Part shown: positions 1-13,833 of the stretch, one piece after another | Numbering within the stretch: the first letter of the stretch is position 1 | How the letters are laid out: each line of letters starts with the position of its first letter | Assembly: GCF_001411555.2 (NCBI RefSeq) | Contig: NC_049912.1 | Location: 27,227,722 to 27,291,721, forward strand | Length of the DNA: 64,000 bases | Source: Juglans regia | Lineage: Eukaryota > Streptophyta > Magnoliopsida > Fagales > Juglandaceae | Reading direction: 5' to 3' | Notes under the pieces: model-generated | Database searches by the model: none | What the model saw: the letters and a program-made list of their open reading frames with translations, nothing else | What the model was told of the DNA's origin: nothing | Position numbers and translations under genes: made by a program

Positions 1-599
1 AAATAAAAAATATATCAATACATTAATAAATATTTTTTAATTATTAAGTATAAATAAATACATAAAAATCAAAATAAGAAAATAAAATTATGGGACGTAC
101 TATCATTTTCATAATAGTTAAATGGCTTTGTTAATTAGCTGATGGATAATGGATGGGCCGTGAAAGGCCCACAATTGCTCCCCACGCCATGTGCGTAAAT
201 GTTAAAGGTGTTTTTTATTTCAAATATTTTTTAAATATGTTTAATTTTTTTTTAAATATTAATATATTAATAATCATTTTTTTAATAATTAAATAAAAAA
301 ATTAAATATATAAACAATAAAAATAAAGGGACAAAATGAGATTACATCCAATCATTATTGATATATATGTATAAGACCGGCAAGCACCTTAATGAGTCGG
401 GAACAGGAAAAATCTGGTCCCTCATTCCATAACTACTATTTGGATATTTGTCTTATCTGAATAGTCATTTAAAATATATCATTATTAGAAATAGAAAAAG
501 TATTGGCATCAGTCAAAATACACCCCACGTGTCAATCGGTTTTATCGTTTGATTTTTTTCCTCTCGTTGCAATCGACAGTTTCACATGAAAGAGAACAC

Positions 600-975
600 T
601 TGAAGATAGAGAAGTGAGAGACGTTGAGGAGAGGGTGAAAGCTTGTTGAGAGAGAACACGTGAGGAGAAAAGAGGGGTTTGATGAGAGAGAGCTTGAGGA
701 GAAAGAGTTGATGAGAGAGAGAGGTTGAAGAGAGAGAAAGCTTGATGAGAGAAAGAGGTCGAAGAGAGAGAGGTGATGAGAGAGAGGTGATGAGAGAGAG
801 AGGTCGAAGAGAGATAAAGCTTGATGAGAGAGAGAGAGAAAGCTTGATGAGAGAGAGGTGATGAGAGAGAGAGCTTGAGGAGTGAGGAGGTCGAAAAGAG
901 AGAAAACTTGATGAGAGAGAGGTGACGAGGAGAGAGAGAGATGTAGACGACAGAGAGGTGATGAGAGAGAAGCAT
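600..975. repeat. Degenerate purine-rich minisatellite (GATGAGAGAGAG units)
   Basis: On the + strand the stretch is built from variants of a roughly 20-30 base unit combining TTGATGAGAGAGAG, AGGTCGAAGAGAG and AGGTGATGAGAG. It is almost pure purine with interspersed T and C. The minus strand stays open in all three frames across the array, giving Ser/Leu-rich hypothetical proteins that are artefacts of a unit without stop codons. No promoter, splice sites or conserved protein supports translation. Confidence 0.8.
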
Positions 976-1807
976 CTGACATTTAAAAAAAATAAAAAAT
1001 ATGTGCAGTATGCATCAAAACAGTTGCGAATACTTAGCAAATTTCTTATAAATATAAATTCTTTTTTTAATAATATATAAAGCATGCAGTTCCATGCATG
1101 CAGCACAGTGAAACTTTGTTACCTATGAACCGAATTGATGGAATGTTTGTAGGATTAATCAACTCTCTATAATCACATGCTTAATTTGAGTAATTAATAT
1201 TTAACTCTAAATTGCTCAACAATTTAACACGACACAAATGATAATTTACTTTTAATGCAAATGACGTTGGGCATGGCACATTTTTCTTGTATTTTTTATA
1301 TCTTAGAATTTTCAAGAAATGTTACGCGCATACCCATTCTAAATTTCAGATGTGTAACTCACTTCATGCCTTAGGGATAATCCACAATGATGGATACGAG
1401 ATATCATCATCGTCGTCGTCGTCATCATCAGTATCGAGTTCTTTGAATTTTAGGCAGAAGACAATTAAAGGGATTGCATTTGGATATCTATCAAAACATG
1501 AATATTTTCCAAGCTGTTTTATTTGACTATGAAGTTGGGGCCAATGAGAAGCATTAATAAATACCATTTTGTTAATTTTGGAAAAAAAATGGGAAAAAAA
1601 GAAGGCAAAATTTAAGACAAAGAAAAAACTATGTTTTTTCAAGATTCACAAGTATAAGAAATTCGGGTAATTTTTAATTAAAAAGTGCAAAATTAAGCAT
1701 ATATGCATATATGCATATTCCAAAAATAAAATAATATTAAATGAGATATGCGCAAATTTGGATAAAATGAGTTACTAAAGAAGACTTCTTATCTTTCCAT
1801 GTTTTAA

Positions 1808-2028
1808 GGCCTCGTTTGGATAGCGAAAATATTTCATTTCATCTTATCCCATCATTATAATTTTTTTAAATTTTTACACAAAATATAATAAACAATTCAA
1901 TTTTTTTAAAATCTTAAAACAATAATAATATTAAAAAATAATATTCTAATAATATTTTATTCAACTTTCAATTTTCATCTAAAATCATATAATTTCATCT
2001 TATCTCACCTCACTATCAAAACTGTACA
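1808..2028. mobile_element. MITE-like element, GTTTGGAT family
   Basis: Begins with GGCCTCGTTTGGATAG and ends with CTCACCTCACTATCAAAAC, an imperfect inverted relation. The body (CATCTTATCCCATCATTATAA, then A/T-rich AATAATATTAAAAAATAATATT) recurs at 39490-39835 and 58596-58795, and in reverse at about 62440-62582. It has no coding capacity. The class (short non-autonomous DNA transposon, possibly hAT-like) is inferred from size and end structure only. Confidence 0.6.
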
Positions 2029-3229
2029 GTAATTTAAAAAATAAAATTTGCATATTTTTTCTCTATAAAATTTCTTTAGAAATCAAAATTTTTTATCTAC
2101 CAACAAATTGAAACGAAGGATAACATGGCCAAAACTACAATCACATAAAAAAAAAAAAAATTATGTGATGCACACTATTTGAGTGGGGGCCCATTAATCC
2201 AACGCAAGGATAGAAATTCATCCTATATATCTTCCAAACTTATTTTGGTCTCGTTATTACACAAAATATCTGGTCTCTTTAATTGTTCTTTTTTTCTCAC
2301 ATAAATATACTGATCATCTTTATCACATGCCTTGTATATAGTTGCTTGCTCCTCGTCCTCGATAATATCCCGATCCGTTTTGCAAACATTTCCACGTACA
2401 ATGACCTAATTTGCTTGATCGTGATCATCGATCGAATATATATATATATATATGGCCCATCATATGATCATATCATCCACAGTCCACAGATTAATTTGTG
2501 GACTGTAAAATTCCCTTGTGTTTCAACGCACACATGTCATGCTGCATGTATCTCATTTATGGAGTGTCCAAATATATAGTTCCGCCTTTTAAAAAAAATT
2601 AATTATACTTATCATCTCGATTCTCTAAGCTACGTAATAATATGTAATTTTTATTTTTATTTTGTTATTTAAATAAAATGTCAAAAATATAAAATTATAT
2701 ATTAGTATGTAGTGTGAATGCTTATCAACCAAACACAGCCATTTCTAGAAACTGAAGGGCCAATAAAGTATGATTTTTTGTTGAAAGATATAATTAGACT
2801 CTATATATTAATTTGGTCATGATCATCTAATGTGGTCGATCCACCATGTGCTAAGGAGATCCAACATTACACGAAGAAAAATATTCCATGCATGCACAAC
2901 ACATTACACGAGTACGGTGTGAATGCAATCTTTCATGCTCATAATTCATAAATGCTTCGTTGATAATGATGGAAACCTAAAAATGTTGCAACAAATTCAG
3001 AAGCTAGGGTATCAAAAGGTGTAAACCACAAATAGCTAGGCACGTCAATGCATATGCATGGGTCGGAGTACTACATCATATTAAATTCTATATATCCTAA
3101 ACTTGATTAATTTGATTTATATATATATATATATATGTAGGAATATTAATTGTAAGGGGGTTTTTGTATTTATAAAAAATATCTTATTATTATTAACATG
3201 ATAGCCATGTATTCTCAATTGAGAAGTGC

Positions 3230-3400
3230 TACAGTCAAAAATATTATATAAAAATAAACTTATAGATTGACATGATTTTATATGATACGTTAGATTTATT
3301 TTATAATAAAAATAACTTTACAATCTAACATATCACATCAAGCGGTCACGATGTCAATATGTGAGTTTAATTTTGTAGAATATTTTTATAATTAAAATAT
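3230..3400. mobile_element. Short inverted-repeat element (MITE-like)
   Basis: The left arm AAAAATATTATATAAAAATAAACT and the reverse complement of the right arm (AGTTTAATTTTGTAGAATATTTTT) match with few differences. They enclose about 110 bases of AT-rich DNA with no open frame. Target-site duplications were not resolved, so the borders are approximate. Confidence 0.45.
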
Positions 3401-4087
3401 TTATCTTTTTAGTTTCATCCATGGGACGACGTGCTGTCTTCATATAGGAATTAATCTATAGATGTCTAAAGGTTTCGTAACTTTTGAGGAGTGAACCTCC
3501 TAAATTAAGGCATGCAGTTTTGGTTCTTTTTCTGAAAGAGGAAAACCAATTGTAGCTCCACTAATTCCATGCGCATCAATATTTACTTATAATTCTGAAA
3601 ATGCATGGTGATCTAAGCTTGCACGTACAAATAGTTTTCGAATCTTTTGTTGCAAAGAGTGTCAAAAGGAGAAATGATTCCAGGGCACAAGACGACGTTG
3701 ATCATGAGTAGCAAATTAAAGAACCAATCACTGCAAAGAAGAAGGCTTTCCACGTCGATGGAACTTGGAAATATTAATGCTTGCTACTGCATGCTGAACA
3801 CTACTATCTAGCTAGCTAGAATCATATATATATATATATAAATATATATATGTATGTATGTATGAGAGTCGTGATTAATTGCTTACGAAATATGTTGTAC
3901 AAAAATAGAAAACAGAAAGAAAAAAAAAAAAAAAAAACTGCAAGAAGCATGTGATCAAGTGCTCGGAATAAATGGGACAAGTTATATATACATTCCCTAG
4001 TGCTTAAAAGATATGATGGCCGGGGAAAGTAATCGTAGGGCATTGAGAATACAAAGTTATAATTAATCTAATGGAATATATAATTAT

Positions 4088-4219
4088 AAGAAAACTGTTT
4101 ATTTGCGACCAATTATTTTAAACAAAATGACTATTTTCAACTAAAATAAATTTATTTTCATCATAAATAGTAATTTTCGTTGTAAAAAAGTGTCACAAAT
4201 ATCCGTTTTTCTTGTATAG
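4088..4219. mobile_element. CACTA-like MITE, copy 1
   Basis: The ends read AAGAAAACTGTTTATTTGCGACC and ATCCGTTTTTCTTGTAT, so the termini are inverted AAGAAAA/TTTTCTT in the style of CACTACAAGAAAA ends of plant En/Spm elements. The inner sequence, with CAACTAAAATAAATTTATTTTCATC, recurs at 13009-13147. A third relative lies at 17533-17653. It is non-coding. Confidence 0.55.
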
Positions 4220-5012
4220 ATTGAAAAATTAAATTGATGGTAATTAAAGTCAATGGTATACTCAAAATGTTACTATGATATTCCTCCACTACGATTGATG
4301 TTTAATTAATAAAATTATGCAGTACCATGTTTTTTTTTTTTTTTTGTTAACTTTTTTTTTTTAATTTTTAAATTTATATAATTGTAATAGGTTTTACATA
4401 TTTTATAATTGTAATGAATTTCGAGGTCCAATTGAATTGAAATGGAAGGGCGGAATCATGATTTCATCTCCAAGCCCATGCCCAAGCCCAAGTCCAAAAC
4501 CTTTACGATCAATATCCCTTCCCTCGGATCTGATGTGATGTCCCCACGGGACCAATCCCTTCAGGCCTTCACTCTCATCACCATGCTTCCATTTTGCACC
4601 GAAACCCAACCCCAAACCCCCACTACCTCCGGTCAATACACATACAATCATTTTTATAAACAATTATTTTTTAGAAAATATCATCATTTTTTCAAAAATA
4701 AATTCAATTTAAAAAGGTATTTAATACTTTTAATCTACGTAATACATCTAACAGTTAACGTAGGAGATCTCGCGTTTTACACGAAAGGTGGACTAAAACA
4801 GTAATTTTGGGACATAATAAAAGCAAAAGTTTAAAGTACCCTTTTGACGATAAAAACTAGTTACTGCTGCATCGTTCACGGCAGGCTGCCCTACATTGCA
4901 AGTTGCTCCAGTACTGCTCCTTCCTTCCAAAACCAACCGCCTTCTCTGGTTGTGAAGCCTGAAGAGAGCAGAGTTGAGAATCCCCACCTCTCCCTCTCTC
5001 TCTTTCAAAGCC

Positions 5013-8000
5013 ATGGATAAAGAAACCCTAGCCGCTCCATCATCTTCGTCTTCATCATCATCATCATCATCTTCTTCTTCGACAGCTTCAATGAGTAACA
5101 CAACTCTTCCACCACAAGAAGACGCTTGGGTTGAAACTTACCGGAAATTTCTTCCTCATTGGAAATCCCTCTCTCACTCTCACCAGGTGCTTTTTCCTCG
5201 TTTTCCCTCTCATCGGATTATAATTTCTATTCTGTAGCTCATTTTGTTTTCACCATGCTCTCTCTTTTCCCCCTCTCTCTTTTCCTTCAGCCCCTAGCGT
5301 CTATTTCGATTGATTACGATTTAGGGTTTGCTTCAGCTCTACTTGTAACTAATATTTCTTTGTTTTTAATTTCAAAGCATTTAACATTTCCCCGTTGGTT
5401 TCTATGCGTGGCTCTACTTTAATTGGATATGTATAACGCTTTTCAGGTTTTATCTTCTGCAGTTGCTCTGTTTGTTTCGAAGGGGAAAATATTTTCATTT
5501 TTTTTTCTTAGAAGAAATTTTCCCGAAATTAGTTTTATAATGTTCAGTTTTTGCGGAATTAATTTCTGTAAAGGTAATTGAAGATGCCATCGTATAGCGG
5601 GCAAAACCATTTGAATTACTTTCCTACTGAAACGGATGGAGAATTATAAATTTTTTGTAATGAGATTTTTGTTTGGATAAATGGAGCCGTTGGGAATATG
5701 AATTTTCGTATGGAGAGATACCTCACAAAAGAGTCATTGGCAATTTGGCATAACTGGAGCTTCACACCGTTCAAAAAAAAAAAAAAAGGTGGAGCTTCAC
5801 AAAATTTCTGCCCCTAAGGTTTGAGAAACTAATTTCTTGAAAAAAAAACCAAGCCGTTTTCTAAATCTAATAAATAATTGTATTCGTTGGTACGTTGAAT
5901 ATTTTTTACGTGAATTCATAACGTATTATTAGTATCTTATACTTTGTTTGGTTATAAAAGAAAATCCTCTTATTTGCTTGTTTTCTTGATCACTGTTTAA
6001 TTTCCAGTCATTAACAGTCCCATACTTGTTTTTTATTTTTTTATTTTGTTATTTAATGGTGTTACATTCCTCAAGATATATTTTTTTTGGTTAATTTATT
6101 CCGGAGCTCTTTTTGTAGTCAGCAATCCCAATTTCAATCTCGAGAGTAAATCAAGTCGATGCAGCAAGACTGGACGTTGAAATGTCAGCCATGTTGAAAG
6201 AGCAACTGGTTAAGGTGTTCTCTTTGATGAAGGTACATCTTACAACCTATTTTGGTCTATCAAAGCAATCAATAGCATACTCATTGCTATTGATATCTAG
6301 TAGTATAGCTATGAAACTGCTTGGAGATTAGTTAAAACGTTTACTTCATTTTATTGGAATTAGCCAGGAATGTTATTTCAATACGAAGCGGAGCTTGATG
6401 CTTTCCTCGAGTTTCTTATTTGGCGATTCTCAATTTGGGTAGATAAGCCTACTCCTGGTATTGCTCTCATGAATTTGAGGTACAGAGATGATCGCGCAAT
6501 GGAGACAAGAGGAAAAGGTAAAATGGTCTTCAAATCTCCTATTTATTTATGTGATGGTTTCTGGTTTAGAACTTTGATACTGCTAGATTTGTTACACAGA
6601 TTAAGAGACAATTCTGGTGGTCAGGGCACTGATCTCTATGGCTAATTGTGGCTTGAAATGAGGCTAGTTACTATTCTTGTCATTGAGCTTGACACGAAAG
6701 GAATTGTCTTCTTTCAAACATTTTCGTCCATCTGTTTAATAAATATTTTCTTCGGAAAACCAACCATAAGTTTTATACTGTAATAAAAAAGTATCAGTAT
6801 CTGCAAAGTTATACAAGAGAAACCTTATAAAAAATTTCATACAAAAAATTACTTGGTTCCCTTGTATCTGACCAATACCCTGTTATTCAGCCTTATTCAC
6901 TTGTATTCTATTGTCGAATCTTACTTATATGTTGTACTTATGCTTTTTGCATGTCATCTTTCACACAGTCAGAACAGGTTTGGAAGGACCAGGACTGACT
7001 GTGGCTCAGAAGATTTGGTATTGTGTTGCCGCCGTTGGTGGTCAATACGTATGGGCACGTTTACAGTCATTCTCTGCTTTTCGTAGATGGGGTGATTCTG
7101 AGCAGGTATAGTTTCTGTTGTCTTATTTGCTCACCCTTAGCCCCACCACAGTGCAGTCTATCTTACCTGTTGCACGTCTAGAATGGAGGTGGATTGAACC
7201 AGCACTAATTTTGTTTCTGCATCTTGCTCAGAGGACATTCGCACGGCGAGCATGGATGGTGATACAGCGTATAGAAGGATTATACAAAGTTGCCTCATTT
7301 GGCAACCTGCTCATATTTCTTTTTACCGGAAGGTATGCTTTAAATTGAATCCAGTATACAGAAAGTGTTGATAATCTGGAATGGTATTATGTATTTGAAG
7401 TAAAATAACTGTACAGGTCAAATGAAATCATTGAGTGGAACAGATGAGTTGTTGAAAACTATATATATTTTTTTACTTATGTAAAGACATTGTGTGGTTT
7501 GCTTGCCATTTAATTTTAGTCAGTGATAGAAATAGAATGACTGTTTAGTTACTTGTCACGTTAAATTTGGAAGGTAGACATCAACTAACAAACTATTTGT
7601 GATTGTTTTGATAGCCTGCTCTTTATCTTGAATCCAGTATACATAAAGTGTGGTGTAAACCTGAAAGGGTATTTTGTATTTTGAGTCTGGACCAAACAAT
7701 TCTAATAATATCATTAACTGAAGAGTGTATTGTGCAGTGACTAGGCATTAACATTGATTGATGGATGATAGACCCTTGTCTATAATCCATGGAACTAAAG
7801 AGAGAAGAAATATTATGCCTACAAGTCTATCTATGGAACGAGTGTCACTTATCCCAAAGAAAGGGTCCATGTGACTTTCATTTTACTAATAATGTGATGA
7901 GGAAGTACATTCTTGTTGATTGGTCTAATGGTTTGTCACTAATCTAGTATATAAGTTCTTATGTCCCTGATATAACCATGTCCATATATGGATGCACCAA

Positions 8001-10043
8001 TGCGATCAAAAGGCTCAAGCTGCACGCCCTATAGTCTCTTAGAGCCTAATCCTATGCACAAAGTGCAAAAGCAAGGCATGATGTGTGTTTGGACCACATG
8101 AAAAATATGTATTTATGCTGGAAATTAAAAAAATATTGCTAATCTACAACTGCAATAAACAGTCCACATCATATTATATATGATATCGAATTCAATCACC
8201 CAGAAAGTAAACATATGATGTGAAGCTGCAATGAATTGGTTACAAAAAGAAAATAATGGGTTATATATGATAATGCCAATCACCCACTTGATTAATTTGC
8301 AGGCCTCTCACATCTTGATATTTTACTGCTCTGATGTTCACTTATTGAAAAACAATTATGCTTTTCTAATGCAGATACAGGAATCTTATTGAACGAGCTT
8401 TGAGAGCTAGGCTTGTCTATGGGAGCTCTAATATGAACCGATCTGTTAGCTTTGAGTACATGAACCGCCAATTAGTGTGGAATGAATTCTCGGTAACTTT
8501 TGCCCCCCATTATTAAGTTTAGCAGTTTAATTCTGGAAATCTTAATTCGAAAGAAAGCACTGAATTCAAAACAGTAAGTTCAAGTCTTTGAGTCTGTTGT
8601 AGGATTTACTTCATTCACTTACTTGTGATTGGTCTGAGAAGTTGTTCATCCTAGGCAAACAAACCTTTATCTGCTTCTTGCTTGAAATTGTGAATTTAAA
8701 AAGTAATTGCCCCTAGCCAGTATTTTCTGTATAGAAAACTCTGTCATCTGAATAACTTTTTCCTGCAAATTTTTTAAGTTTATAGGGAAATCAATTGTTG
8801 GTCAGATAACCTCACAAGTAGAAGGAGCATTCTAAATAGATTACAAAGACATTCTTTACCAAAATCTTATTTAAGGATAGACTTGTTTTTTTTCCATAAG
8901 TATTTAAGGATAGAGTTGTAGAGGATGCAGATTGTTTTTCCAATTCTGTAAATCCTTCCATGTGTGCAAGGTGAATTTAAGTGTCTAGTGTATCATTGGT
9001 AACTGAACTTAAACTTTCTTTTGCTTTACAAGGTCAAATGGCAATAAATCCCAAATCCATTATTATCGTGGTCTTCCACTAAGCATTTTTCTTTGGTTGA
9101 TGAACAATTCCATCAAAGTCAGAAACATTTTCTAGCATATGTAACGCGAATAAAATATCCCAGATTCTGGAATCTATGAACCGATCCTTAATACATAGGT
9201 CAGACATGCATGCCTTTCTTAGAGTTATCAACAAAACTGGAATTTATGTCTTACATTTAGCTTGAGTGACTCTCACCTTGTCCATCCACAACATTTGCCA
9301 AGCTAAACTATACTTCTTTGGGGATGTGATTTATTTTTTAACTTACTCGTTTGGATCTTGGCTGATGGCAGGAGATGTTGTTGCTGCTTCTTCCTCTTCT
9401 TAATTCATCATCCGTAAGAAAATTTCTTCACCCTGCGGATAAATCTTCAAGTTCCACAGAGGATGACACTACTTGCCCCATTTGTCTGGCTAGTCCAACC
9501 ATTCCGTTTCTTGCTGTCCCTTGTCAACACAGGTAGTTCTTCTCTTTCCCCCTGCGGGTTACCCTTTGAAATTACTTTTTGACTGATTGCCTTAACAGGG
9601 CAGATAAAGGATGAGCCAATCGTCCCCTCCCTCCTTTCTCCTTTTTCAAAAAAAAAAAAAAAAAGAGGAAAAAAACCTCATAAATAACACTCCTCACTTT
9701 GTCCTACTTATGGCATTTCAGCCCAGTGTTGGTGCTGTAAATGCAAGCCAACTAGATCAGTTAGGTATATTTTATTCTGAGTCCATGTAAATGAGTTGGT
9801 GGTATTCCATGCATCAAGGCTACTGTTCGAATATTACAATAGTATTCTGGTAGTTATCAAAAAAGGAAAAAAAAAAAAAAAACCGTTAAACGTAGTGTCG
9901 TTTTTCGTGCTTGCAGATACTGTTATTACTGCCTTAGGACGCGGTGCGCTGCAGTTCCTTTATTCAGATGTTCCAGGTGTAGTGAGCCGGTCGTTGCTAT
10001 GCAGCAGCATGGCGGGGTGAACAATTTAATCCCAAAAAAATGA
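5013..10043 (+). CDS. PEX2: Peroxisome biogenesis protein 2 (RING E3 ligase)
   Basis: Eight exons join in phase: 5013-5186, 6119-6232, 6364-6517, 6969-7105, 7232-7332, 8375-8492, 9372-9532, 9917-10043, giving 361 residues. The ATG at 5013 opens a Met-Asp-Lys start followed by a long Ser run (codons at about 5038-5080). The Pex2/Pex12 N-terminal region follows, including MLFQYEAELDAFLEFLIWRF and FEYMNRQLVWNEFSEMLLLL. The C-terminal RING is complete: CPIC, then C-Q-H, CYYC, and C-S-R-C just before the end. PEX2 works with PEX10 and PEX12 in the peroxisomal membrane as the ubiquitin ligase that recycles the PEX5 import receptor; Arabidopsis TED3 is the same gene. The match to the Arabidopsis protein is close outside the Ser tract. 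The stop TGA is at 10041. No defects were seen. Confidence 0.95.
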
Positions 10044-12327
10044 TTATTACATAGGGAGAATGAAAATATATTAAAGCATTATAATATTATATTAGAGTAC
10101 TAATGTATAAATTAATGCTTTGAAGTAACACTACTTTTATTAATTCAGTTTCCTCCCTCCCTATTAAAATAGCAGCCAAGAAATAATTCCCTCATGTAAA
10201 AGCAATATTAATATTGATCATCCACTATTGCGTGGGATGATTCATTCTTTGTCATCTTTCCAATGTATTAAGATATCCCATTGCTTTCTCTGATTAATTT
10301 AGCAATACCAAAGGATGATTATTTTGGTTTTGTTTCTTCTACCCGATCGAGCATCATATTTTGAAATAAAAGCATATAGATAAGAAAGTTAATGATCATC
10401 TCTACTTCTTATGGTCATGTTTATTTATAAGAACAATTAAATTAAGCTTGGATCTATGCATATGTTTAATGATTTAATATATCTGAATTGTTTTTTAAAG
10501 AGAATGATGGCGCCCAACTTTTACATATGAAAGATGTTATTTGTATTTAAGAAAAACTTACAAAAAAAACTTGTTTTTTTATATATTTCAATTTTTTAAA
10601 TTTAAATATTTAGTATATATTTTTTTATATAGAGAGATTCAATCCTATAAAAAAGTGAAAAAGTTCAAGTGTAATATTTTAAATTTGACCTTTGAAAAAG
10701 TTGCCTTTATCCGATCCTCTCCGTACATATAAAGGATCAGTAAAAAGAAATTGTGGTCACAATGTGGCCACGCCACTAATGCATACAATACACCAAAATA
10801 AGAAGAAACAAATACTCCATCCTTTTATTGAATCCCAATTATTAGAATTATTTGGAGTGAAAGCAGCTGGCCTTAAAGTCTCTCTTTATTATCGATAATT
10901 TCAATGCAGGAGTGGATATTGATTATCATCAAACCAAAGTTTAGATTGAGATTAAATTCTTAGGATAAACATCATTTCTATATTTTTGTAATTTTAATGT
11001 TAAATTTTATTTGAAGAACACAAAATGACATTATCCATAACCAATCTCAGCAATGTTGAAATGGTAAGCCTTGTCAAGAAATCAAACTAGTATATCATTC
11101 GATGCAGCAGTAAGGGACCCTTTCTCTACATCTTCGGCTTTAAGTCGAGACTCAGATGTATGGTAACATTATAGAAATCTGGACAGGAAAAACTAATTCT
11201 ACAAATCCAGTCATTGCATAAGCTTATGCAACATTGCTTACAATTAAAGATGACAGAACACTCAACAATTCTAGAAGGCGATGCCAAGCTTGTGATATCA
11301 TCGATCCATACATGGCGAAACTCCAGTTTGGCATATAAATCCAATTATTGAAGACATGGTTTATGTATTATTACATACAAAATTGAAATGATTGGAGCGT
11401 TAAAAAAATTGATCGATCTCAAATGCAATATGCGCACTTGGTAGCACAGTGAGTAGCAACTAACCTTATTTTTGGTAACATACATATCTACTTGTATTTT
11501 GTATATTGATAGCGGCAAGCGCCCTCCCTCTATCAGATTGCATGTAGTATTTTTATATTTATGATAAGCATGCTGGAAAAAAAAAAAAATCACCACCACA
11601 ATAATTGCTCATTTAATAGTGTGGTTAATTTGCATTTTCCTTTGACCCACACGACCAAATTATTAAAGTCATCGAACTATGAATATCGTTTAAGTGGTAC
11701 GGTGCAGTCCCACGTAAGATGGTTGGTTTATTAAATTTTTATATTTATTTAAATAGTTGGTCAGTCAACCAATGTTAAGCCGATGCCGCGCCGGCCTTTT
11801 ATTATTTTTATTACAATTAATAGAAAAAAACCCACGATTCTTAATTTGTTGCCTGCTCTAATTTTTACGTACGTAGAAATGCATGCCCTCAGCAAAAGAA
11901 TATATATGTTAGTGTACGTGAAAAGCATGCATGCATTAATATTGAGGAGGCCAGAGACATGATGAAGCTAGCGGCTTTTGCGCTAACAAATATCTGTATA
12001 GTGAACATATATATATATATATAAAATTAAATTAATGGGTTTTAAATCTTAATTATATAATTAATCGCACCATATATGTTGAAATCACTATATTATATAT
12101 ATATATATATATATGCGAAAGGAAATTAAGAATCAAATGGAAATGATTAATTCTTTTTAGAGCCTAAGCTAGCTAGTGGGCTCGCGGGGTGATGAAGCAG
12201 TTGCAATTCTTTCCAATTGATAATCAGCATTAAGATCCTGAAAAATGATGATCATATACTTTTACCAACACTATCGATCAGCTAGATCAGTTTCCTACAT
12301 AATATTGTCTAAGAAACCAAAGAATGT

Positions 12328-12331
<4 letters not shown>

Positions 12332-12379
<48 letters not shown>
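12332..12379. repeat. (CT)n microsatellite
   Basis: About 24 uninterrupted CT units, the longest dinucleotide run in the window, 1.5 kb upstream of the bHLH start. Likely polymorphic. Confidence 0.95.
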
Positions 12380-12380
<1 letters not shown>

Positions 12381-13008
12381 ATAATTAAGCTCTCAAATCA
12401 CCTGATCATGAATATCATGAGGTTATTTTAAGTTGTTTTATTTTTAATCTTCAATATATATATATATATTTATATATGATCATTTGAATCTAACTATTGG
12501 ACATTAATTTAATTGTTTTGGAATTGAATATTTAAGTACTTAATTGCTTAATTTCAAGCTTAGCGTTAATGCATGGGTATTATGTTTCGAATTATTACAT
12601 GCTATATATATATATATATATTCTGAATCCGCGTGTACGTAGCTGTTCTGTTAGTCGCTCATGTATAGTTTTGCCTTATCACTGCTCAATGCAGAATTAG
12701 GGCCGGGATGCTTAATTTTGCATGCATGTATTTTGAACGCTATTTCTATATATGATCTGATCTTAAGTTCTGTTAATCATGCATTAAAGGCCGGAGCCTA
12801 GAACTTAATTTATGCATGAGATCAAAGTCACCTCTTACATATAAACTTGACATTTGAAATAAATCAAAATCTAAAAATATATTAATAATGATATATATGC
12901 AGATCTATATATATATCTGAATTGAATGCACAATAAATTTGAACAAATATCGATCGATCCTACATAATTTGCGAGCGCTTGCTTGCTTTTTATTTCAGTA
13001 TTCAACTA

Positions 13009-13147
13009 TTACAAGAAATTAAATTACTTATTTGTGACTAATTATTTTTTACAAAATTATTATTTTCAATTAAAATAAATCTATTTTCATCGCATATAAT
13101 CCTTTTTATTGCAAAAAATGTCAGAAATATTCATTTTTCTTGTAGTA
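13009..13147. mobile_element. CACTA-like MITE, copy 2
   Basis: Runs from TTACAAGAAATTAAATTAC to TTCATTTTTCTTGTAGTA, so its ends are inverted TACAAGAA/TTCTTGTA. The interior matches copy 1 at 4088-4219 nearly base for base (TTTGTGACTAATTATTTT, CAATTAAAATAAATCTATTTTCATCG). No coding capacity. Confidence 0.65.
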
Positions 13148-13833
13148 TACGTACTACTTGGATTTTGTGTTTTTGTTAATTTCTTTGAGAGAATCATTGG
13201 ACCAGATGATCAAATAAATTAGACAGCATGACATGCATGCTCTTGATCTCATGAATTCTCAACATGATCGTTATTATGACTGCTCGGAAAGGAAAATACT
13301 ATTAATATTATATATATCCTAAGTAGTAGTACCCTAACCATTAATTACCTTAACCCCAAAAAAATTCCAAGGTACTACGTACAACCCTAAATCAAGGAAG
13401 CATAGCTCCTGCATACCATTAGTTTATGGCTGAAAACACTGCCCACCAGCTTTCCTGTCCCGCTTTATAAAAAAGCAAAAGCAGGGAATAAGAAATTAAT
13501 AATAATTAAATAAATGAAACGATCAAGAAAGCAAATTAAGGGAAGAAACACATATATGCAAAGTTTCTGAACCCCACCTCTATAAATTTTTTTTAAAAGA
13601 TCAAAACTTAAGTTTCTTCAACCTCATCAACACAGCAAACAGCTAGCACTATCAATGCTTTTTCAAAGGCTTGTTTGGTGCACATACTAGCAGGAAAGAT
13701 GACAAAGTGATCAGGAAAGAAAGTAAAAGAGCAAAAGAAGGAAGGGAAAGTAAAGGAATTTTTTCTTTTTTAGTTCTCTTGAAGCTGGGCATCGATTGAA
13801 GTGTTTTACAGACGGCCATCACTAGCGCAGCAA

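Larger units (their letters stand above)
1..5012. other. Intergenic DNA left of PEX2, no gene seen
   Basis: AT-rich spacer. Open frames here are short, lack family resemblance and are either low complexity or chance. It contains the purine-rich minisatellite at about 600-975, a GTTTGGAT-type element at 1808-2028, a short inverted-repeat element near 3230-3400, a CACTA-like element near 4088-4219 and several (TA)n tracts. A small frame at 4442-4804 (Pro/Lys-rich start) was examined but has no recognisable domain. The last 150 bases before 5013, rich in CT, are the probable PEX2 leader. Confidence 0.6.
10044..13833. other. Intergenic spacer between PEX2 and the bHLH gene
   Basis: AT-rich, with no supported gene. 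Contains (TA)n tracts, a CACTA-like element at 13009-13147 and a pure (CT)n run at 12332-12379. The final 400 bases before 13834 hold purine-rich leader-like sequence and are the probable bHLH promoter and 5' leader. Short frames near 11126-11599 on the minus strand show no domain. Confidence 0.55.

Noticed and set aside
532..1106. Three overlapping minus-strand Ser/Leu-rich frames of about 146-174 codons
   Set aside because: They mirror the purine minisatellite unit, which lacks stops in any frame, and have no domain, splice support or conserved start.
4403..4804. Overlapping frames near 4.4-4.8 kb (Pro/Lys-rich on +, Gly-rich on -)
   Set aside because: No recognisable family; composition follows a short repetitive CCCAAGCCCA tract, and neither strand looks spliced to anything.
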